Assembly (NCBI GenBank): GCA_000729835.1
Contig: JFHB01000245.1
Span: forward strand, 1 to 42,083
Origin: Atkinsonella hypoxylon
Taxonomy: Eukaryota; Ascomycota; Sordariomycetes; Hypocreales; Clavicipitaceae
DNA: 42,083 nt
Reading direction: 5' to 3'
The notes under the pieces are model-generated. The model was given only the letters and a program-made list of their open reading frames with translations. It searched no databases and was not told where the DNA came from. Positions 1-11,356 of this stretch are shown piece by piece. A program made the translations under genes and the position numbers. Position 1 is the stretch's first letter. The number at the start of each line of letters is the position of its first letter.

Positions 1-3000
1 ATAGAATATTATATAAGAATATATAGAAAATTATATTAAAGAGAAAAAGTTTATTATAAACCTATAGGTAAATATACTTTATATTAAAGAATTAAATAGT
101 ATTTTAAAACTAAAAGTAATTATAAGCTATTTATAGAACTTACTTTACCTTTAAGTATAACTTAAAAGCTTAAACTCTTTACTTATTAATAGTTTTATAG
201 ATTATAGTTTATAAAGGAATATTATTACTAAAAACCTTATTAAAGAGCTTAATTTAAAAATAACTCTAATAAAGTAAAAAACTACTACTATATCTTTTAT
301 ATTATATAAGCTTATAATATTAAGAGAAATAATAATAAAGCTATACCTTAGAAATATTTAAACACTAATTTACTTTTATATTATACTAAAGTCTTTATAT
401 ATATAATTAATTCTTAAAATGCCTTTTATATATATAGCTAAAGTTACCTTTAAGTATAGTAATAAAGGAGGTAAGCTTCTCTTAAAGTGCTATTTTAGTA
501 ATATTATATTAGTCTTAAGGGTTATTAGAAGTATTAAATAGAAAACTATAATAGATAAAGTAATAGCTATTAGTATTAATTTAATCTTAATTAATAAGTT
601 ATTTAAGGATTTAGTTTATAATTAAATAGTTAAAAAGGGTCTTAAAGCTAAGTTAAATAATAATAAAGAGCTAATACTTATAATAGAGAATAAAAGTATA
701 GCTATTATTAACCTTATAATAAAAGGAATAGCTAATTAGTATAGAAGCTAACTTAAAGAGGCTGTAAAAAAGATTTAGCTCTTAAGGTAATTATAACTAA
801 TTAATTTAAAAGTAAATATATTATATAAGTAGAAAACTAATAAGATTCTACTAAAAGATAATATTCCTTTAGATAGGTTTATATTTAATAAAGACCTTAA
901 GTAGAAATAGAAGAAGTAGAAAGAGGCAAAAGTACACTTAAATAAATTAGAAAAATACACTAAATATATTATAGAAAGATTTAGTAAAAAACCCTAAGGA
1001 TTTTAAATAATAAAAGAGCGCTTAAATTAAATAGTTAAATAAGTATAAAAATATTTAATAGTAAAAGAAGTTAATATTTTTAAGGAAATTCTTTATAACT
1101 AAAAGGCAGTATTAGTATAGAACTTATTAGAGTATAGAAAGATTAATTCTTTAGTTATACTGCCTTAAGTTATTTATACTATTACTTATAGAGCTTAGAA
1201 AGTAAAGTTAATACTAATACTTATTAGCCTATAAGGGAGACTAGTTAATTTATTAAAAAAGAAGCTTTAGTATAGATTATTAGAAAAGAGCTATAGATTT
1301 TATAGAAACCTTTACTTTTTAGTAATAAAGAAGAATAAAGAGATATAGCTAATACTGTTTATAACAGCCTATAATAAGATTATAATATAGAATGCCTATA
1401 TTCTAGAAGAAGTAAAGGCTTTTAGTAAAGAATTTAGAATATATAAGATACTTTTAGTTATTAATTTACTATTAAGCTATAACTAGGTGCTACTTATAGA
1501 GAAAAGTAGGGACTTAATAACAATTTTAATAGCAATAAAGCTTCTATAACTTTATATACTTCCTTAAGAAGTAACTAACTCTATTACTTAATTTATTTAA
1601 ATAGTAAAGAGAATTCTTTTTAACCTAATTCTTTATACTTATAAGCCTTTCTTAAATAATATTACAGTAAAAGGCCTTACTACTATATATAATAAAGAGA
1701 AAGTATTGCTTAATATATAAAGATATATTATAGAATATTTAATTAATATTAATAAAGTCCTTATTAATATTAAGCTAACTAGTTATACTATATTTACTGT
1801 AAAATTAAAGCTATACTAGAAAACTATAGAGATTATTAGATTTATATATAGTATTAATAGAAGAAAACCTTTAGAAGTAAAAGTAATAAAGATTTTAGAG
1901 TAAATAGAGTATAAGAATATTTTTAAGGTTAAATTCTTTCTTAAGCTTATAGGCTATTATTATATTTAAGTATAATATTACTCTATAAAAGCTAAGCCTT
2001 TTATAATCTTACTTAAGAAAAGTATTAAGTAAACTTAAAAACTAAACTAAAAGAATGCTATAGAGGTTCTTAAGTATATAATAATAACTATACTAGTTCT
2101 TATAATAATTAATTTTAGCTTAAGCGCTAAGGAAATTATATTAATAGTTAATATAAGCTTAAAAGAATAAAGAGCAGTTTTAATATAAATTATTAATAGG
2201 TAATAACACTCTATATAATATAAAAGTAAATATTAAAGCAATTTAAAAATTAAGTATAATAGAATAAAGCAGAAATATAGAGCTATTATTTATATATTAA
2301 GAAGGCTATAAATTTATCTCTATAGAGTTCCTTTTACTCTAAAGACTAACTCTTAAGTACTTATATATTAGCTTAATAGCGCTATTAATAACGTTCTAGG
2401 TGCACTTATTATATAATAGATTAGTTATATTATACTATTTAATTTTATAGCTAAGTATATTCTAGGAGAAAAGAATAAAATAGCTAATACTTTATTATAT
2501 AAAGAAAGTAAGCCTTTTAATATATTAAATTAAGTAGCTAAAGGGAATATTAAAGATTTTATTAACTTATAGCTTAACGTTAATAAAATCTAGCTATATA
2601 ATAGAGTATACTATACTTCTAGAACTTAATAAATTATAGATTTCCTTTTAATATTATAAAGACTATTTAATCTAAATAAGAGTAAGTATAAGTAACTTTA
2701 TATAAGTGCTAAGTAATACTTCTTAGATAAAGGCCTATTATAGAAAAGACTAACTAGTATAATAAAGGGTTCTACTTTAGTTATTAAAGACCTAATATAA
2801 TAGAAAAAAATTATTAAGGCTTTATATAAGTAAATAGGTTATAAAGGTATAGAAGTTATATTTTAAGTAGTTAGAATTAAGTACTTTTAGAAAGAACTCT
2901 AGAATATAGTTTAAGTAATAATTTTCTATTGTAAAGTATACTAAAAGTTTACTCTTTAGAGGCCTAAAGAATTATTAATATTAGTAGCTTTAGGCAATTT

Positions 3001-4480
3001 AATAAGTAAGATATATATTAATACCTAATATATACTACTTAATTATAGTTTTAAGTACCTTTTAGAAGTAAGATATAACCTTACTAAATAGATAGAAGTA
3101 CGCTCTATATAGTATACTAATATTATAGCTATTTAGAAGTTTTTAATAAAACTAATTATATAATTTAAAGTCTTTTAATTTCTAGTTTTTAATAAAGAGC
3201 TAGAAATATATAGAAATCTTAAAAAAGTAGTTAAAGCTATTAGAATTAAAGAGATTAAGATATTAATATACAATTTAAAAGCTAATTTACCTATTAAAGC
3301 TAGTTATTAAATACTTATATTTACTCTTTTAAAGATAAAAGGTTCTAATAAAAAGTAGTTTAAATTACTAAATAAGGCACTATTAGTAGACTATATAGCT
3401 ATATAAGCGTTATATAGTAAATCTACTTTCTACTTAATTTATAGTTAAAAGCTTATTCTTCCTTTAGAAGTTAAATTTTCTACTTAAAGGTTAATTAATT
3501 AGTTAGAAGTTATAATAATATAGAATCTCTTTAAAGTAAGAGTTAAAATACTAGAATAAAAGGAAGTAAATATCTAAAAGGCCTATATAAAAGTCTTTAT
3601 ATTTAGGCAATACTTAGCTAATTAAATAAATTAGAACTAAAAGATATTATTATAAAAGAAGAAAGATTAATTAGTTCTAAAAGATCTAGTTTTTATATAT
3701 AATATATAAAGAGTTATAGATATATTAATAAAGAAGAAGTTAGTAATATATTAAAATAGTTCTTTTAAAGTATATAGCTAAGCAAAAGTTACTAGTGCTT
3801 ACTGTTTAGAGACTCTAGATAGTATAGTGCTTAATAAGACTATTTCTAAAGATTATATTAAGAAGTTTAAGCTTAATCTAGAGAAATAGTAGACTTTTAC
3901 TGCTAATAAATAGCTCTATACTCTATAATATACTGCTTAGTATAGTAAAAACACTAGCAACTTTAAGTAAAATACTAATAAATTACAACTTACTAATGCT
4001 TAGTATAATATATTAGATTAAATAGTTTTTAAGGACTATATATTATAGCTATACTAAAAAGAGAATTTTAAGGATAATAACGCTAAAGTAAACCTTTTAC
4101 TATAATATTATCTAAAGTATATAATAGAAGTTTATCTACTAGTAATACCTAAAGAAGAGCGTAGAAGCTATAAAAAGATTAACAATATTATTTAATTTTA
4201 ATAATTTACCTATAACTTTACTAAAATATATAACTTATTATAGCTTTTACAAAAGCTAATACTATAGTCTCTATATCTTTAGCTTTAAGGAGAAAGGAAG
4301 TTAAGTTTATTTATTTATATATTTAAGACTAACTAAGATTTAATAATAGTATATTAAGATTATTTAGAGATTTAAAGCTAATTAGAATTAAGACTATAGA
4401 CTTAGATTAAATAGAATATATAAAAAGTTTTTAAAGACTACTAAAAATAAGTATAGTTCTATTCTATTTTAACTAAGGAG
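1..4480 (+). mobile_element. RIP-degraded Ty3/gypsy-like LTR retrotransposon, left-truncated
   Basis: The + strand is extremely AT-rich and riddled with TAA/TAG. A single frame (codon starts such as 1601, 2117, 2462, 2837) still reads as a gypsy pol polyprotein from about 1280 to 3900. An LPQG-type reverse transcriptase motif lies near 1559, with its Gln codon now TAA. The FLDD-type catalytic pair near 1649 reads FLNN (Asp to Asn). An RNase H-like stretch lies near 2100-2500. An integrase zinc-finger and core region lies near 2800-3500, with His codons changed to Tyr. A chromatin-targeting or C-terminal tail may reach about 3915. Nearly all stops are TAA/TAG where the family has Gln or Trp, the signature of C-to-T change at CpA on both strands. 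Gag and the 5' LTR would lie left of about 900 and outside the window. A purine tract near 4471-4480 may be the polypurine tract before a 3' LTR. The element cannot make protein. Confidence 0.8.
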
Positions 4481-5559
4481 GCTGCTTAACCTTTACTCTT
4501 TTTTTTTTCTATTTTTTATCTTTTAACTTAAGCAATTTACACTTAATCTTCTAGTAAAATTCTAGTAGTTCTAATGTTTAAGGGAAAGAGTAAGAAATAT
4601 TAACTGCTATAAAGGGAGAAAGATCCTTATAAAGGACCTTCTAGAGCCTTAGAAGAATAAATAGTTAATTTACTTAGTCTTTACCCTAGAACATTATAAA
4701 AGAAGCATTATAGTAAATCTAGCTGTAGTTACTATAACCTTTTGCAAATTACTATTTACAGCTTGCAGCAGTAAAGCTACTCTAGACGCAATTACTATAT
4801 AAGCTGCTATAGACATTCTTAAGAGAGGTACAGCTGTAAAATAGAAAGTAGATATATTCTCTAAATAAGGTAACTATCTAAAGATATATATTAGTGTAAT
4901 AAGAGTAAAATACACTGGAGTTGCTTATTGTAAAGGAAAGCGCTTAACTATAAGGACGCTATTACTAGTAAGAGAAATACTACTATATACACTAAAGACG
5001 CTAAAGCTGTTATAGGAGATAAAAGGATTAAGACTTTAGGATTAAGGGAATTAGCTAGAGGGTTAAGTTACTTATAAGTCTTACTTTATAAGCTTATTTA
5101 TAACTAAGGAGGTATTATATTGCAGTAGGGTTACCCCCTTACGCTCTTATATTAGCTTTATAAGGAATACTATATATAGGATTTCTCTATAAGAGTGTGT
5201 ATTACCTAAACGTCTAAATAGTTTAAGTAAGAAAGCGTATAAGTAGCTTCTGCTAATTCTTTTTAGGCTTTTGCTCTTTTAATTAATTAATATCTTTTAG
5301 CCTACTTTAATTTACAACACTTAACACTTAAGAGATATTACTTTACTGCTAGTAACACTTTCTCTAACTCTTTAGTATATTTAGCTCCTTTTGCGTATAT
5401 ATATCTTTTAAGCTGTAATTAATATTTTATTTCTGCCTTTTTTAACTATTTAATCTTCTTACCTACTATTGTTTAATAGTATACACTAATAAATATCTCG
5501 CTCTCTGCCGATCCTCTTCGATCTTAATGTGTACTATATTGTTACCCGCTTTAGTGTAG
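4481..5559. repeat. AT-rich decayed repeat DNA, possible LTR or nested element remains
   Basis: No gene can be supported. Composition alternates between RIP-type AT-rich DNA and patches with more G and C (about 4740-5000, 5100-5170, 5490-5559). This suggests joined repeats of different age or RIP exposure. The stretch just after the purine tract could be a decayed 3' LTR, but I cannot find matching ends. The minus strand at about 5230-5480 has a Lys/Glu/Leu-rich reading broken by TAG/TAA, possibly a transposase tail, too weak to name. Two copies of a GTTACCC-N-CTT motif occur here, at 5130-5143 and 5541-5550. Confidence 0.5.
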
Positions 5560-6560
5560 GCTGCATGGTCATTTGGGGGTTTGGTTTTAAGGCGACAAAC
5601 TAGGTTTAGGGCTTTTTACGCAGGCATCTAGAAGTATTAACAAAGAGAGGCAAGCGAATAGATTCCTGCTGCATTAATAGAGCTTCTGCTAATTCTATTA
5701 AGGGCTTCTTTGCTCTCCTAGACTAACCTATTATTAAGTTAATTAAAACAATAAACTAATACAATATAGATAAGATAGGTATTTAAGAGGGCTAGGGGAG
5801 CAATAGCTTAGTGCTTAGAAGCTTATAAATAAAGAGCATTATTAAAAAACACCCTAGATTACGTTATTAAACTTTAATTATTAAGTGCATTAGTGTAGAT
5901 AGTAAAGTAATTTACTCTCTTATTATATTTAAGGGATAGAGCATATAGCAGCAGTAGTTCCCTAATAAAGATAATACAGCTAAATATAGTATATAGCACT
6001 TTATAGTATTACCTAACAGCTAAATATTAAACATAATTAGGCTATATTAGCTAAAAGAGGTCTTTATCCCTAAAATAACACTTACTAAATCGTTAAAGGC
6101 CTAGCTTCTTATTCTTAATAGTTACAATAGTTATATTAATAATAACTTTATACTTAAGTGCTTTAAAAACAATATCTATCTACTTTTTCTACTAGAACAT
6201 TTATTATATATACTATAACTACTTAATATAGGCGTTTTTATGCCTATTAAGGCTAGCTATTACGCTTTAATTATAGACTTCTAACTATTATTAACAACAA
6301 CCTCTATAAGTAAGTCTCTATTTCTAGAATATTACTATAAGGCTTATAAAGCTAGAATTACAAAAAGAAATATCTTAGTAGGTTAAAAAGCTACTAGAAT
6401 TTACTCTCTAAATATTAGTAAACCTCTTCTATTAAAATTACTACTGTTAGCTAAAAAACCTTTTATACTAGCTTTAGTAAGTATAGATAATAGTTAGAAT
6501 AACTATCTTATAACCCCTTAGTATAGCTATTATATTTATTAGCTTATTAACTAAGTAATT
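5560..6560 (+). pseudogene. RIP-degraded pogo/Fot1-like DDE transposase
   Basis: One + frame (codon starts divisible by 3, for example 5601, 5643, 5886, 6159) stays recognisable for about 1 kb despite many TAA/TAG codons. In order it gives a HTH/CENP-B-type end near 5601-5660, the first catalytic block (family NxDETG, here NIDKIG) near 5750, and an IFKG/QQQ(W)FPNKD block near 5935-5985. The second catalytic block near 6115 (family LxLDGHxSH) now reads LILNSYNSYIN. A block resembling the NNIYLLFLPPHTSH segment follows near 6165. Further on is a YYKARKA-like and GWKATG-like tail, with Trp as TAA. The Asp of the second block has become Asn and His has become Tyr, so the enzyme is dead. Family placement rests on the order and spacing of these blocks from memory of fungal pogo transposases. 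Confidence 0.75.
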
Positions 6561-6950
6561 AAACTATAAGCATTAGGCCTAGCTTACTATTAATTATTTT
6601 GCAAAATTTAGAAGGGATTAAACAATAAAAACCTTAAGCTAATAAATATAGAGCGCTAGATTTAGGACCTTTAGTATTAAATTAATTAATATAAACTATA
6701 GAAAAAGCAGAAAGTTACTTATAACCTAAATAAAAAATTCGTTAATATTAAGGATATAGAAAAGGCTTAGTAGCGCCTTCTAGCGCTCTAGAAGGCTGCT
6801 ATAGCTGCTGCTAATATCGGTTTTAAGGATCTATATTATAAGTGGCAGCTTAGTAGCTAGGCAACACTAATTACAGCTATTCTTAGCTCGTGGCGCTGAA
6901 TAATTTGACGCTAATAGAATGTTGTTGTTGTAGCAATTCGCGTTCCGAAT

Positions 6951-6995
6951 GTAGGTGGGTTCCGTAGGTGGGTGCCCTACGTTACCCACTTACTG
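6951..6995. repeat. Clustered direct and inverted short repeats, possible transposon terminus
   Basis: GTAGGTGGGT occurs twice in direct orientation (6951-6960 and 6964-6973). It is followed by ACCCACTTAC at 6984-6993, which is its reverse complement with one mismatch. The cluster sits where the AT-rich block ends and normal composition begins. It would fit the right terminal inverted repeat of the pogo-like element, but no clear TA target duplication is visible. Confidence 0.4.
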
Positions 6996-8204
6996 ATCAG
7001 TATTATAGTGGGGCGCCAAAAGTCTTCGAAAGACATCATGAATCTTTGAGCTAACCAGTGTTAAAACTCATACATGGTAGACTTTTGGATTGGCAATATA
7101 TACAAGTACCTCGAAGCAATGCGAGAAATGGGTTTAAACCTTTCAATTTATAGGCTAATTCAGCAGGAAATGCAGCAAACACAGCGTAAAATTCCTGAAA
7201 CTGAGGAACTTGTTTACTAGCTCCAGCTAGAATTTCTGCTTCGACATAATTTCTATGACCGAATATAATTCCATCATGAAGTATAACTGAATACGTAAAC
7301 AACATAGTGTATTAGTTCTTAGTCATGAAGCTTTAAGAAGTAGTTAAATCGCGCTTTAAGTGATGTACTGTGGGCGCTAGCAAACTTTTGGAACCCCACT
7401 GTAACAAAGAGAAAGGGACTCTCAGCCTCGCTACTAGACCCACTTAACCCTCAGCCTTCTTTTGGAGAATTAAAAAGAAAGTGAGATGATGGTGATGAAG
7501 CCAAAAGTAAGGCGAGCGGCGACGGTGTCCTAAAGATTATGCACACCGGAGCTAGATGCGAGATACTCGGCGGACATGGCAGCGAATGTTATTAAAATTG
7601 AACTTGATGCATCCTTCTGATGTAACGGCAAAGTTGTAGAACTATCTGGAACTTAAAATGCGTGCTTGACAGCGGTGAAAAAAAAAAGTGGAGATACAAG
7701 CTTCAAGCTGCCATGGTGAACATCATGATTTCAGCAGAACATTTGCCCTGTCAATTCAAAAAGCAATTCCTGCCAATTAGACATTGAGCAAGGGTTTTAA
7801 AAAACAAACCAAAACAATGCTTACGCCTCGCTGATGCTCGTGGCGGTACGCACTGGCTGTTGCTAGAAGGCTCCAGCACACTCGCCAGGACCCAGCAGCA
7901 CAGCCGGGTGTGCCATGTAGCCAATCAGCATGGGGCTCATTCGTTGCTATGGAAGGCACCAGTCGTAGAATCTCATGGAATCTTGACATTTTGGAGCACA
8001 GCACCACCGTGCAGGCAGCCTTTTTAGTTCAACCGCTCTTCTTCCCCTCGACTTCTTTTGAATCTCTCCTTCATCTCTCTTACCTCTCATACATTCAGAT
8101 CTGTCATACTCTCATCCCGCCTGAATCCCATCTTAGCCCGTTAGACTCGGCACTCTTTTGAAGCCTTAACTCTATCCTCTTTTCCTTTTATACACAGCGT
8201 CTAG
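6996..8204. promoter_or_regulatory. Intergenic region and HSP90 promoter/5' UTR
   Basis: Normal base composition resumes here. No convincing gene is seen; the longest minus reading (7051-7305, 84 codons) matches nothing I know. A pyrimidine-rich stretch at about 8030-8200 is typical of a highly expressed fungal promoter and 5' UTR. A gapped heat-shock-element-like pair lies at 7638-7652 (AGAAC, five bases, GGAAC), but it is about 850 bases from the start codon and has only two units, so it is weak. Confidence 0.45.
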
Positions 8205-8464
8205 GTAAGCTTCACCCAATTTTCACGCCTTTGCGCTTGATTGTACCCTTTTTCCATTTCGTTGAGAGCAGGAAGAAGCTCGTGAAAAGAACAGCTTCCT
8301 TGCGTGGCGGCATTTTTTTGTTTCTCTTGTTTGGAAATGGTTGCATATACCTCGCTCGCCTGCTTGCAAGTTCTTTGCCTCGTTGAAAGTCATTCTGGTC
8401 ATCTAATCCATAATTCACATTGTTCATTGGTATCTTGTTGCTACTCTAACTAACACGCATTTAG
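8205..8464 (+). other. Probable 5'-UTR intron of HSP90
   Basis: The donor GTAAGC is at 8205. A CTAAC-CTAAC-like branch region is near 8446-8454 and the acceptor TTAG ends at 8464, 26 bases before the HSP90 start codon. Length is 260 nt. Leader introns are common in strongly expressed fungal genes. An alternative acceptor is the CATAG ending at 8478. Confidence 0.65.
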
Positions 8465-8490
8465 ACAAACTCCCATAGATACCCTTCACA

Positions 8491-10602
8491 ATGTCGGAGA
8501 CTTTCGAGTTTCAGGCTGAGATCTCTCAGCTTCTCTCCCTCATCATCAACACCGTTTATTCCAACAAGGAAATCTTCTTGCGAGAACTCGTTTCCAATGC
8601 CTCCGATGCCTTGGACAAGATTCGATACAAGGCCTTGTCCGATCCCAGTCAGCTCGACTCTGGCAAGGACTTGCGTATTGACATCATCCCCAACAAGGAA
8701 GCCAAGACTTTGACCATCCGAGATACGGGTATTGGTATGACCAAGGCTGACCTTGTCAACAACTTGGGTACCATTGCTCGTTCAGGCACCAAGCAGTTCA
8801 TGGAGGCTCTTACCGCTGGTGCCGATGTTTCTATGATTGGCCAGTTTGGTGTTGGATTCTACTCTGCATATCTTGTCGCTGACAAGGTGACTGTCGTATC
8901 AAAGAACAACGATGATGAGCAGTACATCTGGGAATCTAGCGCCGGTGGCACTTTCAACATCACTGCTGACACCGAGGGACAGCAGCTCGGCCGTGGTACC
9001 TCTATTATTCTTCATCTCAAGGACGAGCAGGCTGAGTACTTGAACGAGAGCAAGATCAAGGAGGTCATCAAGAAGCATTCTGAATTCATCTCTTACCCCA
9101 TCTACCTCCACGTCCAGAAGGAAACGGAGAAGGAGGTCCCCGATGAGGATGCTGAGGAAGAAGTTAAGGAGGAGGGCGACGACGACAAGAAGCCTCGCAT
9201 CGAGGAGGTAGATGATGAAGAAGAGGAGAAGGAGAAGAAGAAGAAGACCAAGAAGGTCAAGGAGACCACCATTGAGGAGGAGGAGTTGAACAAGCAAAAG
9301 CCCATCTGGACCCGCAACCCTCAGGACATTACCCAGGAGGAGTATGCTTCGTTCTACAAGTCATTGTCTAATGACTGGGAGGACCACCTCGCTGTCAAGC
9401 ACTTCTCCGTTGAGGGACAATTGGAATTCCGTGCCATTCTCTTCGTTCCCAAACGCGCCCCCTTCGATCTCTTTGAGACCAAGAAGACCAAGAACAACAT
9501 TAAGCTTTATGTCCGCCGTGTTTTCATCACTGACGATGCTACTGAGCTCATTCCTGAGTGGCTCAGCTTCGTCAAGGGTGTTGTTGACTCTGAGGATCTT
9601 CCTCTCAACCTGTCTCGTGAGACTCTTCAGCAGAACAAGATTATGAAGGTCATCAAGAAGAACATTGTCAAGAAGTCTCTTGAGCTTTTCAACGAGATTG
9701 CCGAGGATAAAGAGCAGTTCGACAAGTTCTACAGCGCTTTCTCCAAGAACTTGAAGCTTGGTATCCACGAGGATTCCCAGAACCGCCAGCAGCTTGCTAA
9801 GCTCCTGCGATTTAACTCTACCAAATCTGGTGATGAGCTGACCTCTCTGTCTGACTATGTCACTCGCATGCCCGAGCACCAGAAGAATATGTACTACATT
9901 ACTGGCGAGTCTATCAAGGCCGTCTCCAAGTCTCCCTTCCTCGACACCCTCAAAGAGAAGGGCTTTGAGGTTCTTTTCCTCGTCGATCCCATTGATGAGT
10001 ACGCTATGACCCAGCTGAAGGAATTCGAGGACAAGAAACTTGTCGACATCACCAAGGACTTCGAACTTGAAGAGACTGAGGAGGAGAAGAAGGCGCGTGA
10101 GCAAGAGGAGAAAGAGTATGAGTCTCTGGCCAAGAGCCTGAAGAACGTCTTGGGCGAGAAAGTCGAGAAAGTTGTTGTTTCCCACAAGCTCGGCCTGTCG
10201 CCTTGTGCCATTCGTACCGGCCAGTTCGGTTGGTCCGCCAACATGGAACGTATCATGAAGGCTCAGGCTCTCCGTGACACTTCAATGTCCAGCTACATGT
10301 CTTCCAAGAAGACTTTTGAGATTTCTCCCAAGTCTCCAATTATCCAAGAGTTGAAGAAGAAGGTTGAGGCCGATGGTGAGAACGACCGCACTGTCAAATC
10401 CATCGTCCAGCTTCTGTTTGAGACTTCCCTGCTTGTCTCTGGCTTTACCATCGAGGAACCTGCTGGCTTCGCTGAACGTATCCACAAGCTCGTCCAACTC
10501 GGTCTGAACATTGAGGAGGATGAATCTGCTGCCGCCGAGGCTCCTGCTGAGAGTGCTCCTGCCGCCGAGACTGGTGACAGCGCCATGGAGGAGGTTGACT
10601 AA
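8491..10602 (+). CDS. hsp90: Cytosolic heat shock protein 90
   Basis: ATP-dependent chaperone of kinases, receptors and other clients, acting as a dimer in the cytosol. The 703-residue single-exon reading is full length for the family. The N-terminal GHKL ATPase domain (about 1-210) shows FLRELVSNASDALDKIRY, with the catalytic Glu at residue 32 and the Mg/ATP Asn at 36. The ATP-lid segments DTGIGM and GQFGVGFYSAYL are intact. A Glu/Lys-rich charged linker follows at about 210-265, then the middle domain with the LNLSRETLQQ catalytic loop. The C-terminal dimer domain ends in MEEVD, the docking signal for TPR co-chaperones. The start is chosen because it opens the conserved ETFEFQAEI and sits in a good context (TTCACAATG). 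The leader probably contains an intron. Identity is close to certain. Confidence 0.98.
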   Translation: MSETFEFQAEISQLLSLIINTVYSNKEIFLRELVSNASDALDKIRYKALSDPSQLDSGKDLRIDIIPNKEAKTLTIRDTGIGMTKADLVNNLGTIARSGTKQFMEALTAGADVSMIGQFGVGFYSAYLVADKVTVVSKNNDDEQYIWESSAGGTFNITADTEGQQLGRGTSIILHLKDEQAEYLNESKIKEVIKKHSEFISYPIYLHVQKETEKEVPDEDAEEEVKEEGDDDKKPRIEEVDDEEEEKEKKKKTKKVKETTIEEEELNKQKPIWTRNPQDITQEEYASFYKSLSNDWEDHLAVKHFSVEGQLEFRAILFVPKRAPFDLFETKKTKNNIKLYVRRVFITDDATELIPEWLSFVKGVVDSEDLPLNLSRETLQQNKIMKVIKKNIVKKSLELFNEIAEDKEQFDKFYSAFSKNLKLGIHEDSQNRQQLAKLLRFNSTKSGDELTSLSDYVTRMPEHQKNMYYITGESIKAVSKSPFLDTLKEKGFEVLFLVDPIDEYAMTQLKEFEDKKLVDITKDFELEETEEEKKAREQEEKEYESLAKSLKNVLGEKVEKVVVSHKLGLSPCAIRTGQFGWSANMERIMKAQALRDTSMSSYMSSKKTFEISPKSPIIQELKKKVEADGENDRTVKSIVQLLFETSLLVSGFTIEEPAGFAERIHKLVQLGLNIEEDESAAAEAPAESAPAAETGDSAMEEVD

Positions 10603-11356
10603 ATACCTTTGGGTTGTACAATCGCACTGAACTTGTCAAAAGTTTTCTCACGGAGTTGGCTGGATCTTTTGGAGCACTGCTCTGGATCGTTTCGCAATCG
10701 GTATATGCATTGTTCTTTTTCTTACGTTGATGCTGTGCTTGGCCATAATTCCCTGGATTCTCCCGTATGTATGCCAGGAGTGGGGTGTATTCTAGCTAGC
10801 TAGCTCTATGATTATGAAGCAGATGAGGTAGATACATAAATGAATTGGCAAAGGACAAATTTCAAAGTTCTTCCAACATGTGCACTGCCGACGCATGAGG
10901 GGTGACTGACGTGTTATCAGAAATGTGTGGTATGGATGGCTAAGCATATTAATGGCCACTGGTTTTAGTATTAATGGGCCAATAGACAAGGATATAGTAG
11001 TTGAATGCATACACACATGTTCACAGTGCGTCCCAGCCGCCAGGTGTTGCGCTTGAAAATTTCTGCCATTACGTCTGTTGAGAAAGGGCACTAAGGTGCT
11101 TAACGAGACTGTAGTATAATTACTATGTCACGAAAAATCTATTTTTTGTTCTTTTAAGTTTTGTTATTAATATGCCAAAAAAAAGGGGGTATATTTTTCT
11201 TAGAGTACATAGTTGTAGACATAATTTTACGCATCGACATGTGCACTTATGTAGCGCGACAGGCAGCGGTGAATGACAAAAATATACAATGGCCCAGACA
11301 GATGTCGAGATTACACAAGCACGTAGAGGGCACACATCTAGATCATGAGATCATGA
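10603..11356. other. Convergent 3' intergenic region
   Basis: This lies between the ends of HSP90 (+) and the sterol acyltransferase (-). It should hold both 3' UTRs. A CTAGCTAGCTAGCT run occurs near 10792-10805. No coding signal or RNA gene is seen. Confidence 0.6.

Noticed and set aside
1..7000. CRISPR-like or centromeric array
   Set aside because: No regular spaced repeat; the AT bias is explained by RIP of transposons.
7051..7305. 84-codon minus reading at the island boundary
   Set aside because: No recognisable content, no splice or promoter support.
8271..8299. Dense GAA/TTC units in the HSP90 leader intron as a heat shock element
   Set aside because: Units are not in the alternating 5-base spacing of a true element.
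9361..10185. 274-codon minus reading inside HSP90
   Set aside because: Leu/Val-rich shadow of the HSP90 codons on the opposite strand; no independent support.
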